From the NCBI GenBank assembly GCA_023375785.1, contig SZWC01004899.1, positions 50,007 through 103,254 on the forward strand: a stretch of 53,248 bases of DNA, written 5' to 3'. The notes under the pieces are model-generated. The model was not told the origin of the DNA. It did no database searches and was given only the letters and a program-made list of their open reading frames with translations. Every line of letters starts with the position of its first letter. Position 1 is the stretch's first letter. The translations under genes and the position numbers were made by a program. This document shows positions 11,104 through 21,433 of this stretch, in pieces. This stretch comes from Penium margaritaceum. Taxonomy: Eukaryota; Streptophyta; Zygnematophyceae; Desmidiales; Peniaceae.

Positions 11104-12070
11104 CTACATGACTTGGATTGTGCTGTTCCCAACGTGCCCAAAGCATCTATGCCATAGCTCTATGCTTTTGCTGCCTTTGTTCCCACTGCTCCCACCATCT
11201 TCCTTCTTTGGAGATCTGCACTCTCTTGTCCAGTTCCCAGGTTTGCCACAGTTGCGGCAGTTACATTGTCGCTTGGGAGCCTTGCCGCCATTGTTGTCTC
11301 CGCAGCCACCGCTTCTGCTGCTGCCATCTTGGCCAGAGGCAAACCCTTTGCTCGCGTAGCCATCATAGCGTGTGGCGTAGGCTGAGAAGTTGGCCTTACT
11401 GCCGTTGCGGCACATGGCCCCATTTTGCACATACTCGGATATTGCCGCATACGTCAGGTCATCCTCCTTCCAACCACCCATCATGGCGATCATTGGGTAA
11501 GGCCATCAGGAGGATCATGGCCTGCATGTTTCCTTCAAGGTACGAGTTTATTTGGCAAGCTTTTCCAAGGAGTCCTTCAAACTCCTGTGGGAAATCAGGG
11601 ATGGAATCTCCCTCATTCACCCACATGTTAATTAGCCATTGTAAAAGAAAAAATCTGTTTACGAAGGAGATAGATTAGTGGACACGCTTCAGCTTGGTGT
11701 AAGCATCCAAAGGTAGTGTGTAGCCCACAATGATGAGAAGATACTTTTTGGCTACCATGTTGCTTAGGAGTGACATGACAATATCATTTTATTTCATCCA
11801 TGCCTTGTGCTCGGGTGAGCCCTTTGCAGGAACCTGCTCCTCTCCCTTCAGAATGTTGATGAAGCCGCGCACTTTCATCGCCAGTTCAAACTTCCATCTA
11901 TAGAGCAAGAAGGCCTTTCCCTAGAAAATGGGGATTCCTCGCAAGGGTCCATGACCTTGCGGCTGTGCGGTAGAATTAACGATTACTCTAGTGGTTTGCC
12001 CTGTGGTAGCCACTGTTGTGATTGAGAACTGCCCTGCGGCAGCCCCCACTGCTCCTAATGGGTCAACCAT
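11104..12070 (-). pseudogene. gag: E2 gag, fused to integrase start with the protease deleted
   Basis: The ATG at 12070 starts MVDPLGAVGAAAG, followed by F..KAFLLYRWKFEL, a Copia gag N-terminus. Several stops follow. The open part 11104-11493 runs from the capsid end (GGWKEDDLTYAAISEYVQNG) through a Gly/Ser-rich linker to a zinc knuckle CRNCGKPGNWTREC, in which the zinc-binding His is Asn. It then passes within about 25 residues into SIELWHRCFGHVGN, the integrase HHCC start. The whole aspartic protease, normally found between these, is absent, so this element could not process its own polyprotein. Confidence 0.8.
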
Positions 12071-12411
12071 TTTAGCTACCTTTTCTTCTTTGCTACATTG
12101 AAGCCGATGTAGGCTAATGTTAGCTGCTGTTTCCTACCGGTTTCAAGGTACAGTTCCATTGCTTACCCCTCCAGCTGATGTTAACCTGCAAACAGAGAAG
12201 ACGGATCACCCTAGTAAACCCAGTTTGCCTGTTTGGGACCCAAGGGTCGTGCCTCCAGGGGCAGAGCTTTTCCTTGGTCCCTTTGTGCTGATTGCAAACC
12301 TGGCCGTTTGAGCTGATGAAGCAGATGGAGCTGATGGAGCTGATGTGTCTGACATGCATACCTCGAGAGAGCGAACCAGAGTTGAACAAAACATGCCTTA
12401 CAACTGGTCCA

Positions 12412-12430
12412 TATGGGCCCATAACCCTTT
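12412..12430 (-). promoter_or_regulatory. E2 primer binding site, half-tRNA iMet type
   Basis: On the minus strand GGGTTATGGGCCCATA follows the LTR end. It pairs with the anticodon arm of initiator tRNA-Met, as in E1 and E7, although the LTR is unrelated to theirs. Confidence 0.75.
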
Positions 12431-13117
12431 TCAACCGGCCCGAGGCAAACGGACTCGAGAACAGGGCTGACACAATGGCACCTGCCATCCACTCCTACAT
12501 TTTCAGCTAGGAGAAGATATCAGTATCAGTATCACGATTCCGCTCCAAGCAGCTCCTAGGCAATCACTTTCTAGCAACTTTGTCCACTTAACACTTTGTA
12601 ACTTTCCCGCGAGGTGCTAGTTGGAGACTAGCTCCTAGGGCTTCAACAAACCAGTGTCTCCTTTTTATTGTTCCTTTGTTGGACAGATTTGTGAGGAGCA
12701 TCTAAGGCCCGATTGTGTAATTAGAATGAGGAGTGAGCCTGGTACAAATAGTCCTAGGCCTTGCTTCTAAGGTGGGTGGGTAGTCATAACTTTAGGGGTG
12801 GCCACTCCATACCACCTCACCAGCTCACCAATTGGCGCATCCACTGAACACCAAGTGGCACATCCTCCTCATGCATGGAGAAATGTGTAGGAAACTTCCT
12901 CTGTGCAGGAAGGTCAAAAACCTTCTTGCTCACATCAAGGCTTGATCGCAGGCACTGTTGTCCCTTAGTTCATCGTGCTATCCATTGCGCTACTTTGCTG
13001 GTGTCTTGTGTGGAATTGCACCAGCAACAAGACTTTAGAGACTTACTCCAAGCGCAGTGCATGTCCAACCTGTCCTCTAAGCTATGGTAGTGGCCAACGG
13101 GGCATAAAAGAACAACA
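12431..13117 (-). repeat. E2 5' LTR
   Basis: This is the uninterrupted partner of the split 3' LTR and shows the empty E1 target (GGAGCATCTAAGGCC at 12696-12710). Its minus-strand start is TGTTGTTC. The other end (GGTTGA on the minus strand) lacks a clear terminal CA, so that border is good only to a few bases. Confidence 0.85.
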
Positions 13118-13358
13118 CCTCCCTCTCTCCCTTCTTCCCTTCCTCCAACCCACCATCCGTCACTTCCTCTCTCTCTATCTCTCACCCTCTTGCCCTTATT
13201 CCCTCTCACCTTTTGGTCCTCTTTCCCTTCCTCCCTCCCTCCCTTCCTCCAACCATTCATCCCTCCCTTCCTTCCTCCTATCACCCTTCCACAACATCTA
13301 CATTGCTCCATCCCTCCCACCCTCCTTTTCCCTTTCTCCCTTCTTGTCTTCCTCTATT
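13118..13358. repeat. Pyrimidine-rich low-complexity tract
   Basis: CCCTT/CCTCC-type sequence continues the tract that ends at 1637 on the other side of E2. It has no coding signal; open frames through it are Ser/Pro/Leu-rich repeat translations. Confidence 0.8.
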
Positions 13359-14016
13359 CTCTCAGATGTGTGGATTCTGACGTATCTGACCATCCTTTTT
13401 GGTTTACTTCTTCCTTTTGGATGCGTTTGAGACCAAGCAAGAGCTTTCTGGTCACCTCACGCTATGGGAGTAATATTTCAGAGACTGTCTTTTTTGCAAA
13501 GTGAATGAATCAACTTTGTGTTGGTTTCTGAACATGGACATGATGTAACAAGTTTTATTCCTAGTCACGAGTTTTCAAATTAACCATTACACATGCAGTT
13601 TGGCCAAGCCTAGCCCAATTTACACTTGCCAAAGTGAGGGTCACACCCACCACAAAAATGCCCAATGCCTCTTGTAAAAAACCACCCTCCTGGAGGCACA
13701 GATCCCTTTACATATCCTAGAGGAGTCCCCTGCGCCGTCAAGATGTGCCAAAGCTACTTTTATGCTCATATTGATGGTGAGTTTTGACGGGATTTGAGAG
13801 ATTTCAGTGGTCCTGCGGCCAGAAGTTTGATCAAGTCCTTGAGCAACAGACATCACTAATGAGTTGTCGAGCCCGAGCCCGAATACTGGGCAATTCCACC
13901 ATGAACAACCTATACATCTGGATCCAATGGATACTTGCTGGATGACTTCACACTCATCCGGTGGATAAATCTGCCAGATTTTCTTTCTTACTGGCATCCA
14001 GTCAATATCTTGACCG
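13359..14016 (-). repeat. Diverged family C LTR, first part (split by E3)
   Basis: Blocks such as GAGCTTTCTGGTCACCTCACGCTATGGGAG, and the region TTTGGCCAAGCCTAGCCCAA to ACCCACCACA, recur at 15990-16230, 28070-28290 and 37210-37440. It breaks at 14016, where E3 starts, and resumes at 19752. It is a solo or remnant LTR of the E6 type; its left border is approximate. Confidence 0.7.
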
Positions 14017-14737
14017 TGTTCACATGGTGTGCCCCTTGCCATGAGTGCCGTTGATCGTACTCCCTAGTTAGACCACTTAGGAGTGGCAAAACACCTTATC
14101 TGACTTCAGATTTGGATTGCTTGGATTTTTTCCATGCAGGATTGCACTTTGAATTGCTCGATTTGAGTGAGTATTCAGAAAGTCAGCCTAGCCCGAAAAT
14201 CGGGTGTTGGGCGGATGGAACCTGGTACCCGCCATGGGTGGCGGGATAATCCACCGCCAGTGATCTGAATTCGTTCCAAATGAGCTCTAAATGCACCAGG
14301 GGCATAAATGAGGCAAGTATAAGGACCTCCTTGACCAGGGTGAACTTCTCCAGGACTTCAGGGCGAGGAAAGGCGCTTTGCCGGGTCATCATCATAGCGC
14401 CTCTCGTTGCCTAGCGTGCAAGGCAAGGTGGCTCTACCAAGGGTTACTTTGACAGCCATAGCAGGGGCTCTATTGCTCCGTTTTGGGCATATTTAGATGT
14501 GTTGGAAATGTTAGATCACAAGCTAGAAGGATCGGATGTAATCTTACTATGCTAAGTAAAAAATACGTGTTTCAATTCAGTTCTTCTGAATGCAACGTGT
14601 TCTGCCCACACTTACCTGTGATCCTTGCGCTCCATACTCTTCACCATTGGTGTTGATTGGTTACCCAAACACTAGTATCATGCTTCAGTGAGAGCTAGGT
14701 ATCCTTGAGGGAGCCTGTACACCCACTAGAGCCAACA
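14017..14737 (+). repeat. E3 5' LTR
   Basis: It starts TGTTCACATGGTGTGCC and ends CCAACA. It pairs with 19051-19746 and is close to the E1 and E7 LTRs. Confidence 0.9.
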
Positions 14738-14759
14738 AAGGGTTATGCGCCCACGTGCC
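14738..14759 (+). promoter_or_regulatory. E3 primer binding site, half-tRNA iMet type
   Basis: AAGGGTTATGCGCCCACGTG follows the LTR. It differs from the E7 site by one base (GCG for GGG) and matches the initiator tRNA-Met anticodon arm rather than a tRNA 3' end. Confidence 0.75.
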
Positions 14760-14804
14760 TAGAAGGACCCTAGCTCCTCAACTTTCACCCTGTTGCCACA
14801 CGCC

Positions 14805-15821
14805 ATGGCAACCATTGCGCAAGAGAGCATTGGCGTCGTCTCCAAGTTTGATGGGAACGGCTTCCCTTTCTGGAGGTGGCAGTTTGAGGTCTTCCTTGAT
14901 GACAAAGGCCTGCTTGAGCTGGTCAATGGTAAAGAGACCGACGCTCCCGATACCGCGACGCCGAAGGAAGTGGAGAAGTACAAGAAGTGCAACAAGAAGG
15001 CGTTGGCTCTGTTGGTGTTATCGCTAGCCCCGCAGCAGCGTGCACTGATTCAAGGATGCACGGAGGCCGCCGAGGCCTGGAAGAAGCTCTGCACCATCTA
15101 CTAGTCCACAAACCTTGCCAACCAGCTCTTCCTCTTCAAGAGGCTCGTCACCCTCCGAACCAACAAAGGGGACGACATCATGGAGATCCTGCACCAGATC
15201 GAGTGCCTCACTAATGAGTGCATAGCCACCGGATGGAAGGTCAACCCTCAGCTACAAGCCATGATCCTCCTCCTGGCCTTGTCGGACAGTTAGATTCCCA
15301 TGATCACCGTTGTGGGCGGCTGGTCCACCGACGAGATGAAGTACCTGAAGGTGGCTGCATACGTCCACAATGAATGGATGCGTCATGGTGGAAGAGAGAG
15401 CGGGGCAACGTCAAGTCCTGCCTATGCCGTCCACCCTCAAGGTGGAGGGGGAGGCAAGCAGGGGAAGGGTGCCAAGCAGGGCACCAAGAGAGGTGACAAC
15501 AAGGGGGAGTGCTTCAACTGTGGCAAAAAGGGCCACTACGCACGCAATTGCCGCAACAAGAAGTCGGACCAGTCCAGGAAGGGCACGAAGAAGGACACCC
15601 AAGCCATGGTGGCCATGGAGTCTACCGACTTGACAGATCCAGAGGTCACGGTGATCGACTTTGGATCAGGCCGTCACACACAATGCGACCGGGCCGCATT
15701 CGTCACCTACGGTGCCATCGAGCAGCGCATGACAGTGGCCAATGGCAAAACAAAGTTCGCCGCGGGCAAAGACAATGCTTGCATTGAGTCATGTGTCGCG
15801 GGCGAACATTGTCTTCGTTAA
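14805..15821 (+). pseudogene. gag: E3 gag and protease start, broken
   Basis: The ATG at 14805 opens a frame with FDGNGFPFWRWQFEVFLDDK and GLLELVNGKET, closed by a TAG at 15102 (CAG to TAG compared with E7). The frame continues with another TAG near 15292 (a Trp codon in E7). 15300-15821 is open and carries an intact zinc knuckle (CFNCGKKGHYARNC), then a protease start in which DSG reads DFG. The frame ends at CIES plus a short novel tail, where a deletion joins protease to the end of integrase (KDVESMVWKTP). A segment of about 40 bp at this junction is present twice. Confidence 0.85.
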
Positions 15822-15919
15822 AGACGTGGAGTCAATGGTGTGGAAGACGCCAAAGCCGCTAAAAGACGTGGAGTCAAAGGTGTGGATGACGCCACATTAA
15901 GTGTGGAGCGAGAGGAAGC

Positions 15920-16893
15920 TGTCAGGATGAGATCCACGTGGTGTGGTCCCGACGTTTGTCTGATCGTCTCTAGTGGTTCACGTCTACTGTTTTGGGCGAA
16001 TCTGAGACTGAGCGTGAGCTTTCTGGTCGCCTCACGCTATCTGAGCAGGAATTTAGAGACAGACACTTTGCAAAGGGAATAACGTCGTTTTGCGTTAGTT
16101 TTTGAACATAAACATGATCACAGCATTTATAGGGCTAGTCATGAGCGTTCCTCCGCACCAAACAGCGTGCAATTCGGCCAAGCGTAGCTCAAGTTATGCT
16201 TGCCGAAGCGCAGGTCTCACCCACCACAGAAGCCTGACGCCGCCACACGCCGTGGCGCCTTCGTTCACGTGCGAAGTGCCTTTCCGAAGACACAGGTCCA
16301 CTTGCACATGGTGTAGGGGTCCCTTGCACTGTTTCCACGCACCCTACCCACTTTTGGGTCCTGTTTGGTGATGGGGTGTGACGAGGTTCGAAACCTGTCC
16401 GCGAACGTACAATCAGAATTTTGACCAAGTCCCCGAGTAACAAAACGTACTTCTGAGTTTCGGACGCCGAGCCAGATTTTTTGCTGTCCCTCAGTAACAA
16501 CCTGCACTACTGGATCCGGTGGATGATCCGCCGGATCAGGTGGATCATCCACCGGACGCCTCGGCAGGCCTATCGAAGCATTTTCCCCAGATGGTATTTT
16601 TGTTACTCGGTCCGGTCGATTATCGACCGGATTTCGAGTCGCAGCCGGCTCCCAGAGCCGCTGCGCATACCCCAACTTTGGAAAGCCATATCTCCCTCGA
16701 TACTTGTCCGATGCCGGCGAAACAACTTCCATCGGATTCAGCAACTCGTCAACTTGAAGGGACAATCCTTCATTTTAGGATTGGAGCAATTGTCAATTCG
16801 CCAGATCCGCCGGAGCGGCGTTTCCACTTTCTGGCGGCTCGTCGGCGCCTCCCGGTGCCGCAGTTGGGCATGCGGAGGGGCAGTTTTTTAACA
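15920..16893 (-). repeat. Family C solo LTR inside E3
   Basis: It runs TGTCAGGATGAG to TTTTTTAACA on the plus strand and is flanked by GAAGC (15915-15919) and CAAGC (16894-16898). Joining the flanks rebuilds the integrase sequence GAGAGGAAGCCAACT seen in E7 (42210-42224). The body matches the E6 LTRs (37129-38123 and 27982-28891). On the minus strand CCTATAAATGC near 16127-16137 is a TATA box candidate. No internal element sequence remains, so recombination between its two LTRs is the likely origin. Confidence 0.9.
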
Positions 16894-16903
16894 CAAGCCA
16901 ACT

Positions 16904-17584
16904 TTGGCACACCTCCATACGTTTGGTTTTGTTGCACATTCTGTTGTGCAGGCACAGGAGGGGCGGGGCAAGCTAGATCCGCGGAATCGCCCGTGCATCT
17001 TCGTTGGGTACGAGAGCGTGAGCGAGGCGTACTGGCTCTTTCACCCATGGAGGCAGCAGATCATGAAGAGGCACAACGTCTTGTTCAACAAGGGCAGCGG
17101 TTGGACGGACAAGGAAGCGGGTCTCTCCAAGTGGGGGGAGGCGGGGGGGTGGTTGCCACTCCTCAAGGGGGAGATGCCAGAGGACGCAAAAGAGGGTAAC
17201 GTCCGAGCAGTTCCAACCGCGGGGAACCATCCAGGGGATGGAGGCGTGGCCGATTTGCATTCTGCCGAGTCAGACAATGAGTCCAAAGCGCCGATAGCAG
17301 TGGAGCCGAACAAGGAGGCGGGAAGTGAGCCCGTATCTTTACGGTCTCGAAGAGAGGGGGAGCAAGCCAGTGGTGCAAGTGGCAACACGACAGGGAAGCA
17401 ACAGCAGCAGCCTAAACAGCAGCAGCCCCAAAGATGTGGACGCGGAAGGAGGATGGCAAAATGCTACAATGCCGCGGAGGGCATCTGGTCTGGGTTTGCT
17501 CCGGAATGTTTTTTGCAAGAGGAGCCTGAGACCGTCAAGGAGGCGTTGCTGTGGAAGGATGGGCTGAGTTGGAGGGAGCTATAA
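16904..17584 (+). pseudogene. pol: E3 integrase C-terminus and linker
   Basis: A 226-residue open frame begins with MAHLHTFGFVAHSVVQ and CIFVGYESVSEAYWLFHP (integrase C-terminal region). It continues through an acidic, low-complexity linker with Gln-rich runs to RT-entry sequence (EEPETVKEALLWKDG). The closing stop at 17584 is caused by a shift relative to E7. The upstream integrase core is missing. Confidence 0.8.
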
Positions 17585-17586
17585 AT

Positions 17587-18300
17587 TTGAGCTCGCCTCC
17601 CATGAAGAGAATGGCACTTGGCAGCTGATCGACAGGCCGGAGGGCACAAAAATCATCCGCTCCGAGTGGATCTTCAAGAAGACGCCCACCAAGGAGGGGA
17701 AGGTTGAGCGGTACAAGTCACGGCTGGTGGCAAAGGGGTACACCCAACGGAAGGATGAACACTACAAAGAAACCTTTGCAACGGTGGCTAGCGCCTCCAT
17801 CCTGTCCATCCTCTCGATGGCGGCGGCGCGCGACTACGAAGTCCACCAAACCGACGTGAAAACTGTGTTCCTGAATAGCAACCTAGACAAGGAGGTCCTC
17901 ATGGAGGTGCCCGAGGGGGTGGATGCGCTGCCGGGGAAGATGTGCCCGCTTCACAAGGATCTCTACAGGCTGAAGCAAGTGCCACTCATGTGGTACCTGA
18001 AAATGGACAGCTTCATGGCCGAGCTTGGCTTCAATTGTTGCGAAGCAGATTAGAGCGTGTACGTGTGAAAGCAGCCAAGGTTGTACCAGATCGTGGTCCT
18101 TTATGTGGATGACCTCATCCTCGTGTCATTAGACATGGAGGAGTTGATGAACCTGAAGCGGCAGCTAGACGGTCAGTTCAAAATGACTAACATGGGCGAG
18201 CTCGAGTACTACCTTGGCTTCGCAATCTAGAGGGGCCGCAAGGCACGCACGCTCGAGATGGGGCAAGCAAAGTAGTACAAGAGGTACTCTGAAGTTACAA
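17587..18300 (+). pseudogene. pol: E3 reverse transcriptase, broken
   Basis: It reads through TWQLIDRPEGTKII, WIFKKTPTKEGKVERYKSRLVAKGYTQ (open 17727-18053) and VHQTDVKTVFLNSNLDKEV to YVDDLILVS. Stops interrupt it at 18051, 18067 and 18227, and a one-base loss near 18272 (AAGTAGTACAAG) shifts the frame. The YVDD box itself is intact. Confidence 0.8.
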
Positions 18301-18301
18301 C

Positions 18302-18997
18302 ATGGAGGAGTACAACCCCATCGGCACACCCATGACCACCACATGTGAGCTAGGCTCAAGCATGGGGCTGAGCACAGAAGAGGAGACGGAGGAGATGGCA
18401 GGTGTGCCATACCAGTCCCCTATGGGGAGCATCATGTACGCCGTGGTGGTGACGCAGCCCGACCTGGCCTTCACGGAGGGTCAAGTGAGCCGCTACGTTC
18501 GAGACCCAGGGCCGCTGCATTGGTGAGTGGTGAAGTGGATCCTCCGCTATCTCAAGGCGAAAAAACATTCACGACTTGTGTTTGGAGGGGGCGCACGTGA
18601 CGACTCAATCAAGCTGGTCGGCTACTCCGATGCCGAGCAGGACTGCGTGGCATTGTCCAGCGCCGAAGCAGAGTACATTGCGCTCGCGAAAGCTGCAAAG
18701 GAGGCAGTGTGGCTGCGGCGGCTGCTAAAGGAGATTGGTGTGCCGCAAAGGAAGCCGACAGTACTCAACATTGAAAACATGAATGCCATCAGCCTAACCC
18801 AGAACCCAGTGCTACATAGGAGGACCAAGCACATCAAGATTCGTCATCATTACGCGCGGGACTTGGTGGTGAAGGGAGATGCGGCTATGGTGCATTGTGG
18901 CACTAAGCCCAAGCTTGCCGCTGTCATGACCAAGGCACAGTCCAAAGACAGGCACAACGCGAGTGGCATGGAGCTTGGTTTGCGCTGTGAAGTTTAA
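18302..18997 (+). pseudogene. pol: E3 RT tail and RNase H with internal deletion
   Basis: 18302-18526 (YNPIGTPM, PYQSPMGSIMYAV) and 18527-18997 are in one frame, separated by a TGA where E1 has Gln. In RNase H the sequence jumps from GYSDA to EQDCVALS near 18637, losing about 30 residues. The lost part includes DWAGD and the KSTSGYVF block. The C-terminal TKHIKIRHHYARD part is preserved. Confidence 0.85.
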
Positions 18998-19039
18998 AAT
19001 GCTACAGGTTCCAAGGACATGGCATCAAGGCTGCTGTAC

Positions 19040-19746
19040 AAGGGGGAGATTGTTGACATGGTGTGCCCCTTGCCACGAGTGCCGTCAGATTGAATCAAGC
19101 GATTCAAGGCTCAATCCTGCATGGAACAAGCTTGATTGTTCCATGTAGGATCGATCTTTGAATTGCTTGATTTGAGTGAGTATTCAGAAAGTTAGCCTAG
19201 CCCGAAAATCGGGTGTTGGGCGGATGGAATCCGGTACTCACCATGGGTGGCGGGATAATCCACCGCCAGTGATCCGAGTTCGTTCCTAATGAGCTCCAAA
19301 TACACCAAGGGCATGAATGAGGCAACCATAAGGATCTCCTTGACCAGGGTGAACTTCTCCTTGACTTTTGGGCAAGGAAAGACGCTTCGACGGGTCATCG
19401 TCAAGGCGCCTCCCGTTGCCTAACGTGCAAGGCAAGGTGGGCGGCTCCACCAAAGGTTACTTCTACGGCCGTAGCAAGGGCTCTACTGCTCTGTTTTGGG
19501 CGTGCTTGGTTGCGTTGGAAAGCTTAGATCATAGGCTAAAAGGATCTGAATCTCACTATGCTAACTAATAAAAACATGTTTACATTCAGTTCTACTGAAT
19601 GCAATGTGTTCTGCCCACTCTTGCCCGTGATCCTTGTGCTCCACACTCTTGACCATTGGTGTCCATTGGCTGCCCAAACACGGGTAGCATGCTTCAGTGA
19701 GAGCTAGGCATCCTTGAGGGTGCCTCCACACCCACTAGAGCCAACA
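19040..19746 (+). repeat. E3 polypurine tract and 3' LTR
   Basis: AGGGGGAGAT at 19041-19050 precedes the LTR starting TGTTGACATGG at 19051. The LTR ends CCAACA at 19746. Close to its start it has a short replaced stretch compared with the other LTRs (near 19083-19140). Confidence 0.9.
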
Positions 19747-19751
19747 GACCA

Positions 19752-20010
19752 TACACCAACTAAAGCCAAATCCCACAGCTATCACACGTATCCCAACTTT
19801 GAGAGCTTGTATCTTCATCCATTCTCAACATATTCCAGTTATTCAAGTTGCACCATATTTAGAAAATTGTCAACTTTCATGAGTAAGGAACTGAATTATG
19901 CTTGGATTCATCTAAGTTTTGATGTATGAAAATGCAAGGATGTTATCCCCTTTGGTAACTAATCAGTGTCTCCCCACCTCATGCCCAGGGCAGAGGCAGA
20001 ACTTTAGAAG
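19752..20010 (-). repeat. Diverged family C LTR, second part
   Basis: After E3 the family C sequence resumes: ATCCCAACTTTGAGAGCTTGTATCTTC matches ACCCCAACTTTGGAAAGCCATATCTCC of the solo LTR, followed by the GTCAACTT block. Similarity fades after about 19870, so the right border is approximate. Confidence 0.6.
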
Positions 20011-20640
20011 CTTCTAAAGAACTGAATAATTCTCCAAATCAACTTCAAACTAATGCATGCCAAGAAAGATCTTGTGTTGGACTAATAGCAATTTCCATCA
20101 CTCAATTCTGGTGAGAATTGAGGAAGTTATTGGTGTTTAATGTTTAGCGGGGGATTTGGCCATTTCTCAATAGTACATTTCGATATTAGAGGGGCTAGCC
20201 AAGTTGCGGCACCGGATTACATTGCAATGTGAGAAGCAAACTCCGGGGCCAGATTACTTTGCAGGAATGTAAGCTGATACTAAGAAATTTGGCTAAAGTT
20301 TGGGTTTTAGACCCCTGAATCAGTAGCACAATTCAAAACTGAGGGACAATCAGAAGTGTGACAGAAGGTCCACCGACAGGTTTTGAACTGTGTCCATCCT
20401 AAGCACCAGGTTCAATAGTTATCTAACTGAGGCACCCCCAGAGGGTGCCTCAGGTGGCGTAGAAGGTTATTGGAGCTCCAGTGCTTTTGAAAAGGCAATT
20501 TGGTGCAGCTATTGGTGCTTTACAGTGCTCTGTTGAGTGGCCCTCATGCTAGCATAATGCTGAGTGGCAAAAGCACAATGATGCATGTTGGAGCACATAG
20601 CGAGGGCTGCAATTGAATGACTCTCACATTTCTTGGTACG
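20011..20640. other. Unassigned, possible LTR arm of element X
   Basis: No coding signal. The sequence continues at 26684 on the other side of E4 and leads into a primer binding site and gag start at 26915-27226, so part of it is probably the 5' LTR of X. TGTTGGACTAATAG at 20073 is a possible LTR start, but no second copy exists to confirm it. Confidence 0.35.
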
Positions 20641-20645
20641 ATGGA

Positions 20646-21295
20646 TGTCAATGCGCTGGATAGCAACGGTCTAGAAAACGGGTCACGACATGGGAGGCCG
20701 CCATCTGCTCTTGGTATTGCAACCAAGATAACATATCATCCTCCAACAAGGGATCCACACTTTAGGTTCGTTTGATTTGCAATGTCACGAAGTCCGCATG
20801 TTGGTCTTTAGTGTCTACCTTTGGTTGGACACTCCATGAGGAGTCTGAAAGGTAAGAACTGTAAATGGATGCATGCAAGGTACAGGCTTTTATGCTTACA
20901 GAGCTTTGCTAAAGCTTCTTCTTGTAGTGGCTCCACTTGAGCCAACCTCAACCTACTGTCCTACTTGGCACGTCCTTAGACCGCCAAGTCATCCTCAAAC
21001 CAGGCTCTAGTAAACTTCCTAGAAGATTCTTGTCCTAGTTTGGGCCACAAAGGAAACTGTGACCATCCTGGGGTTCGAACTCGCGACCTCTCATTTGAGA
21101 CTCTGGTGCCTATTCAACCATGCCAAAAAGGTATGGTTCCTATGATGAGCCACAGGGGACATACCCATTATGGGCAGTGCATTCCTGGCCCATCTGAGAA
21201 CAGACCAAGGGACGTACTCCGTAGAGTAGTGCATGCCTTGCCTGTATGTGTAGCTAGCCAGCTAGTCAGTGGACAAGGTGCATTCTATTTCAACA
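20646..21295 (-). repeat. E4 3' LTR
   Basis: It matches 26026-26678 throughout (for example AGCAACGGTCTAGAAAACGGG). It contains a tRNA-like A/B-box module at 21071-21125 and an ATAAAAG TATA-like site near 20889, both in element orientation. Confidence 0.92.
21071..21125 (-). promoter_or_regulatory. tRNA-like A/B-box module in E4 3' LTR
   Basis: On the minus strand TGGCATGGTTGAATAGG (A-box-like) is followed after a tRNA-sized gap by AGTTCGAACCC (B-box-like). The copy in the other LTR is at 26453-26507. It looks tRNA-Leu-like but is not a whole tRNA. Confidence 0.55.
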
Positions 21296-21433
21296 AATCT
21301 CTCCCTTGCACCTCTTTCCATCTTGCGCTTACAAGGATCCATCAATCCCTTGGGGCTCACCCTTCCTCTTCCGCACTCCTCATGCCAAATCCACAGATGC
21401 CTGCATAGTGCAAGTCGCTCTCAAAAGGCTTGG

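Larger units (their letters stand above)
1638..13117 (-). mobile_element. E2: degenerate Ty1/Copia element, interrupted by E1
   Basis: The element reads right to left: 5' LTR 12431-13117, half-tRNA primer site 12412-12430, gag from 12070, integrase, RT, RNase H, a polypurine tract (complement at 8073-8086), then a 3' LTR ending at 8072. That 3' LTR is cut in two by E1 (1922-7652) and resumes at 1638-1921. Removing E1 and one copy of CATCT restores an LTR of about the same length as the intact one. The protease domain is missing, the coding region has many stops, and an assembly gap lies at 10442-10465. The gag type (starting MVDP) resembles E4, but the LTRs are unrelated to those of E4. Confidence 0.85.
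14017..19746 (+). mobile_element. E3: Ty1/Copia element carrying a solo LTR
   Basis: The LTRs are 14017-14737 and 19051-19746, flanked by GACCG (14012-14016) and GACCA (19747-19751), a 4/5 target duplication. The primer site is at 14738-14759 and the polypurine tract AGGGGGAGAT lies before 19051. E3 lacks most of protease and integrase by deletion, has a 974-bp family C solo LTR at 15920-16893, and has a shortened RNase H. It belongs to the same LTR and protein family as E1 and E7. Confidence 0.92.

Noticed and set aside
16370..16440. GGTTCGAAACC in the family C LTR as a Pol III B box
   Set aside because: The site is nearly palindromic, is changed in the other family C copies, and the only upstream A-box candidate fits poorly.
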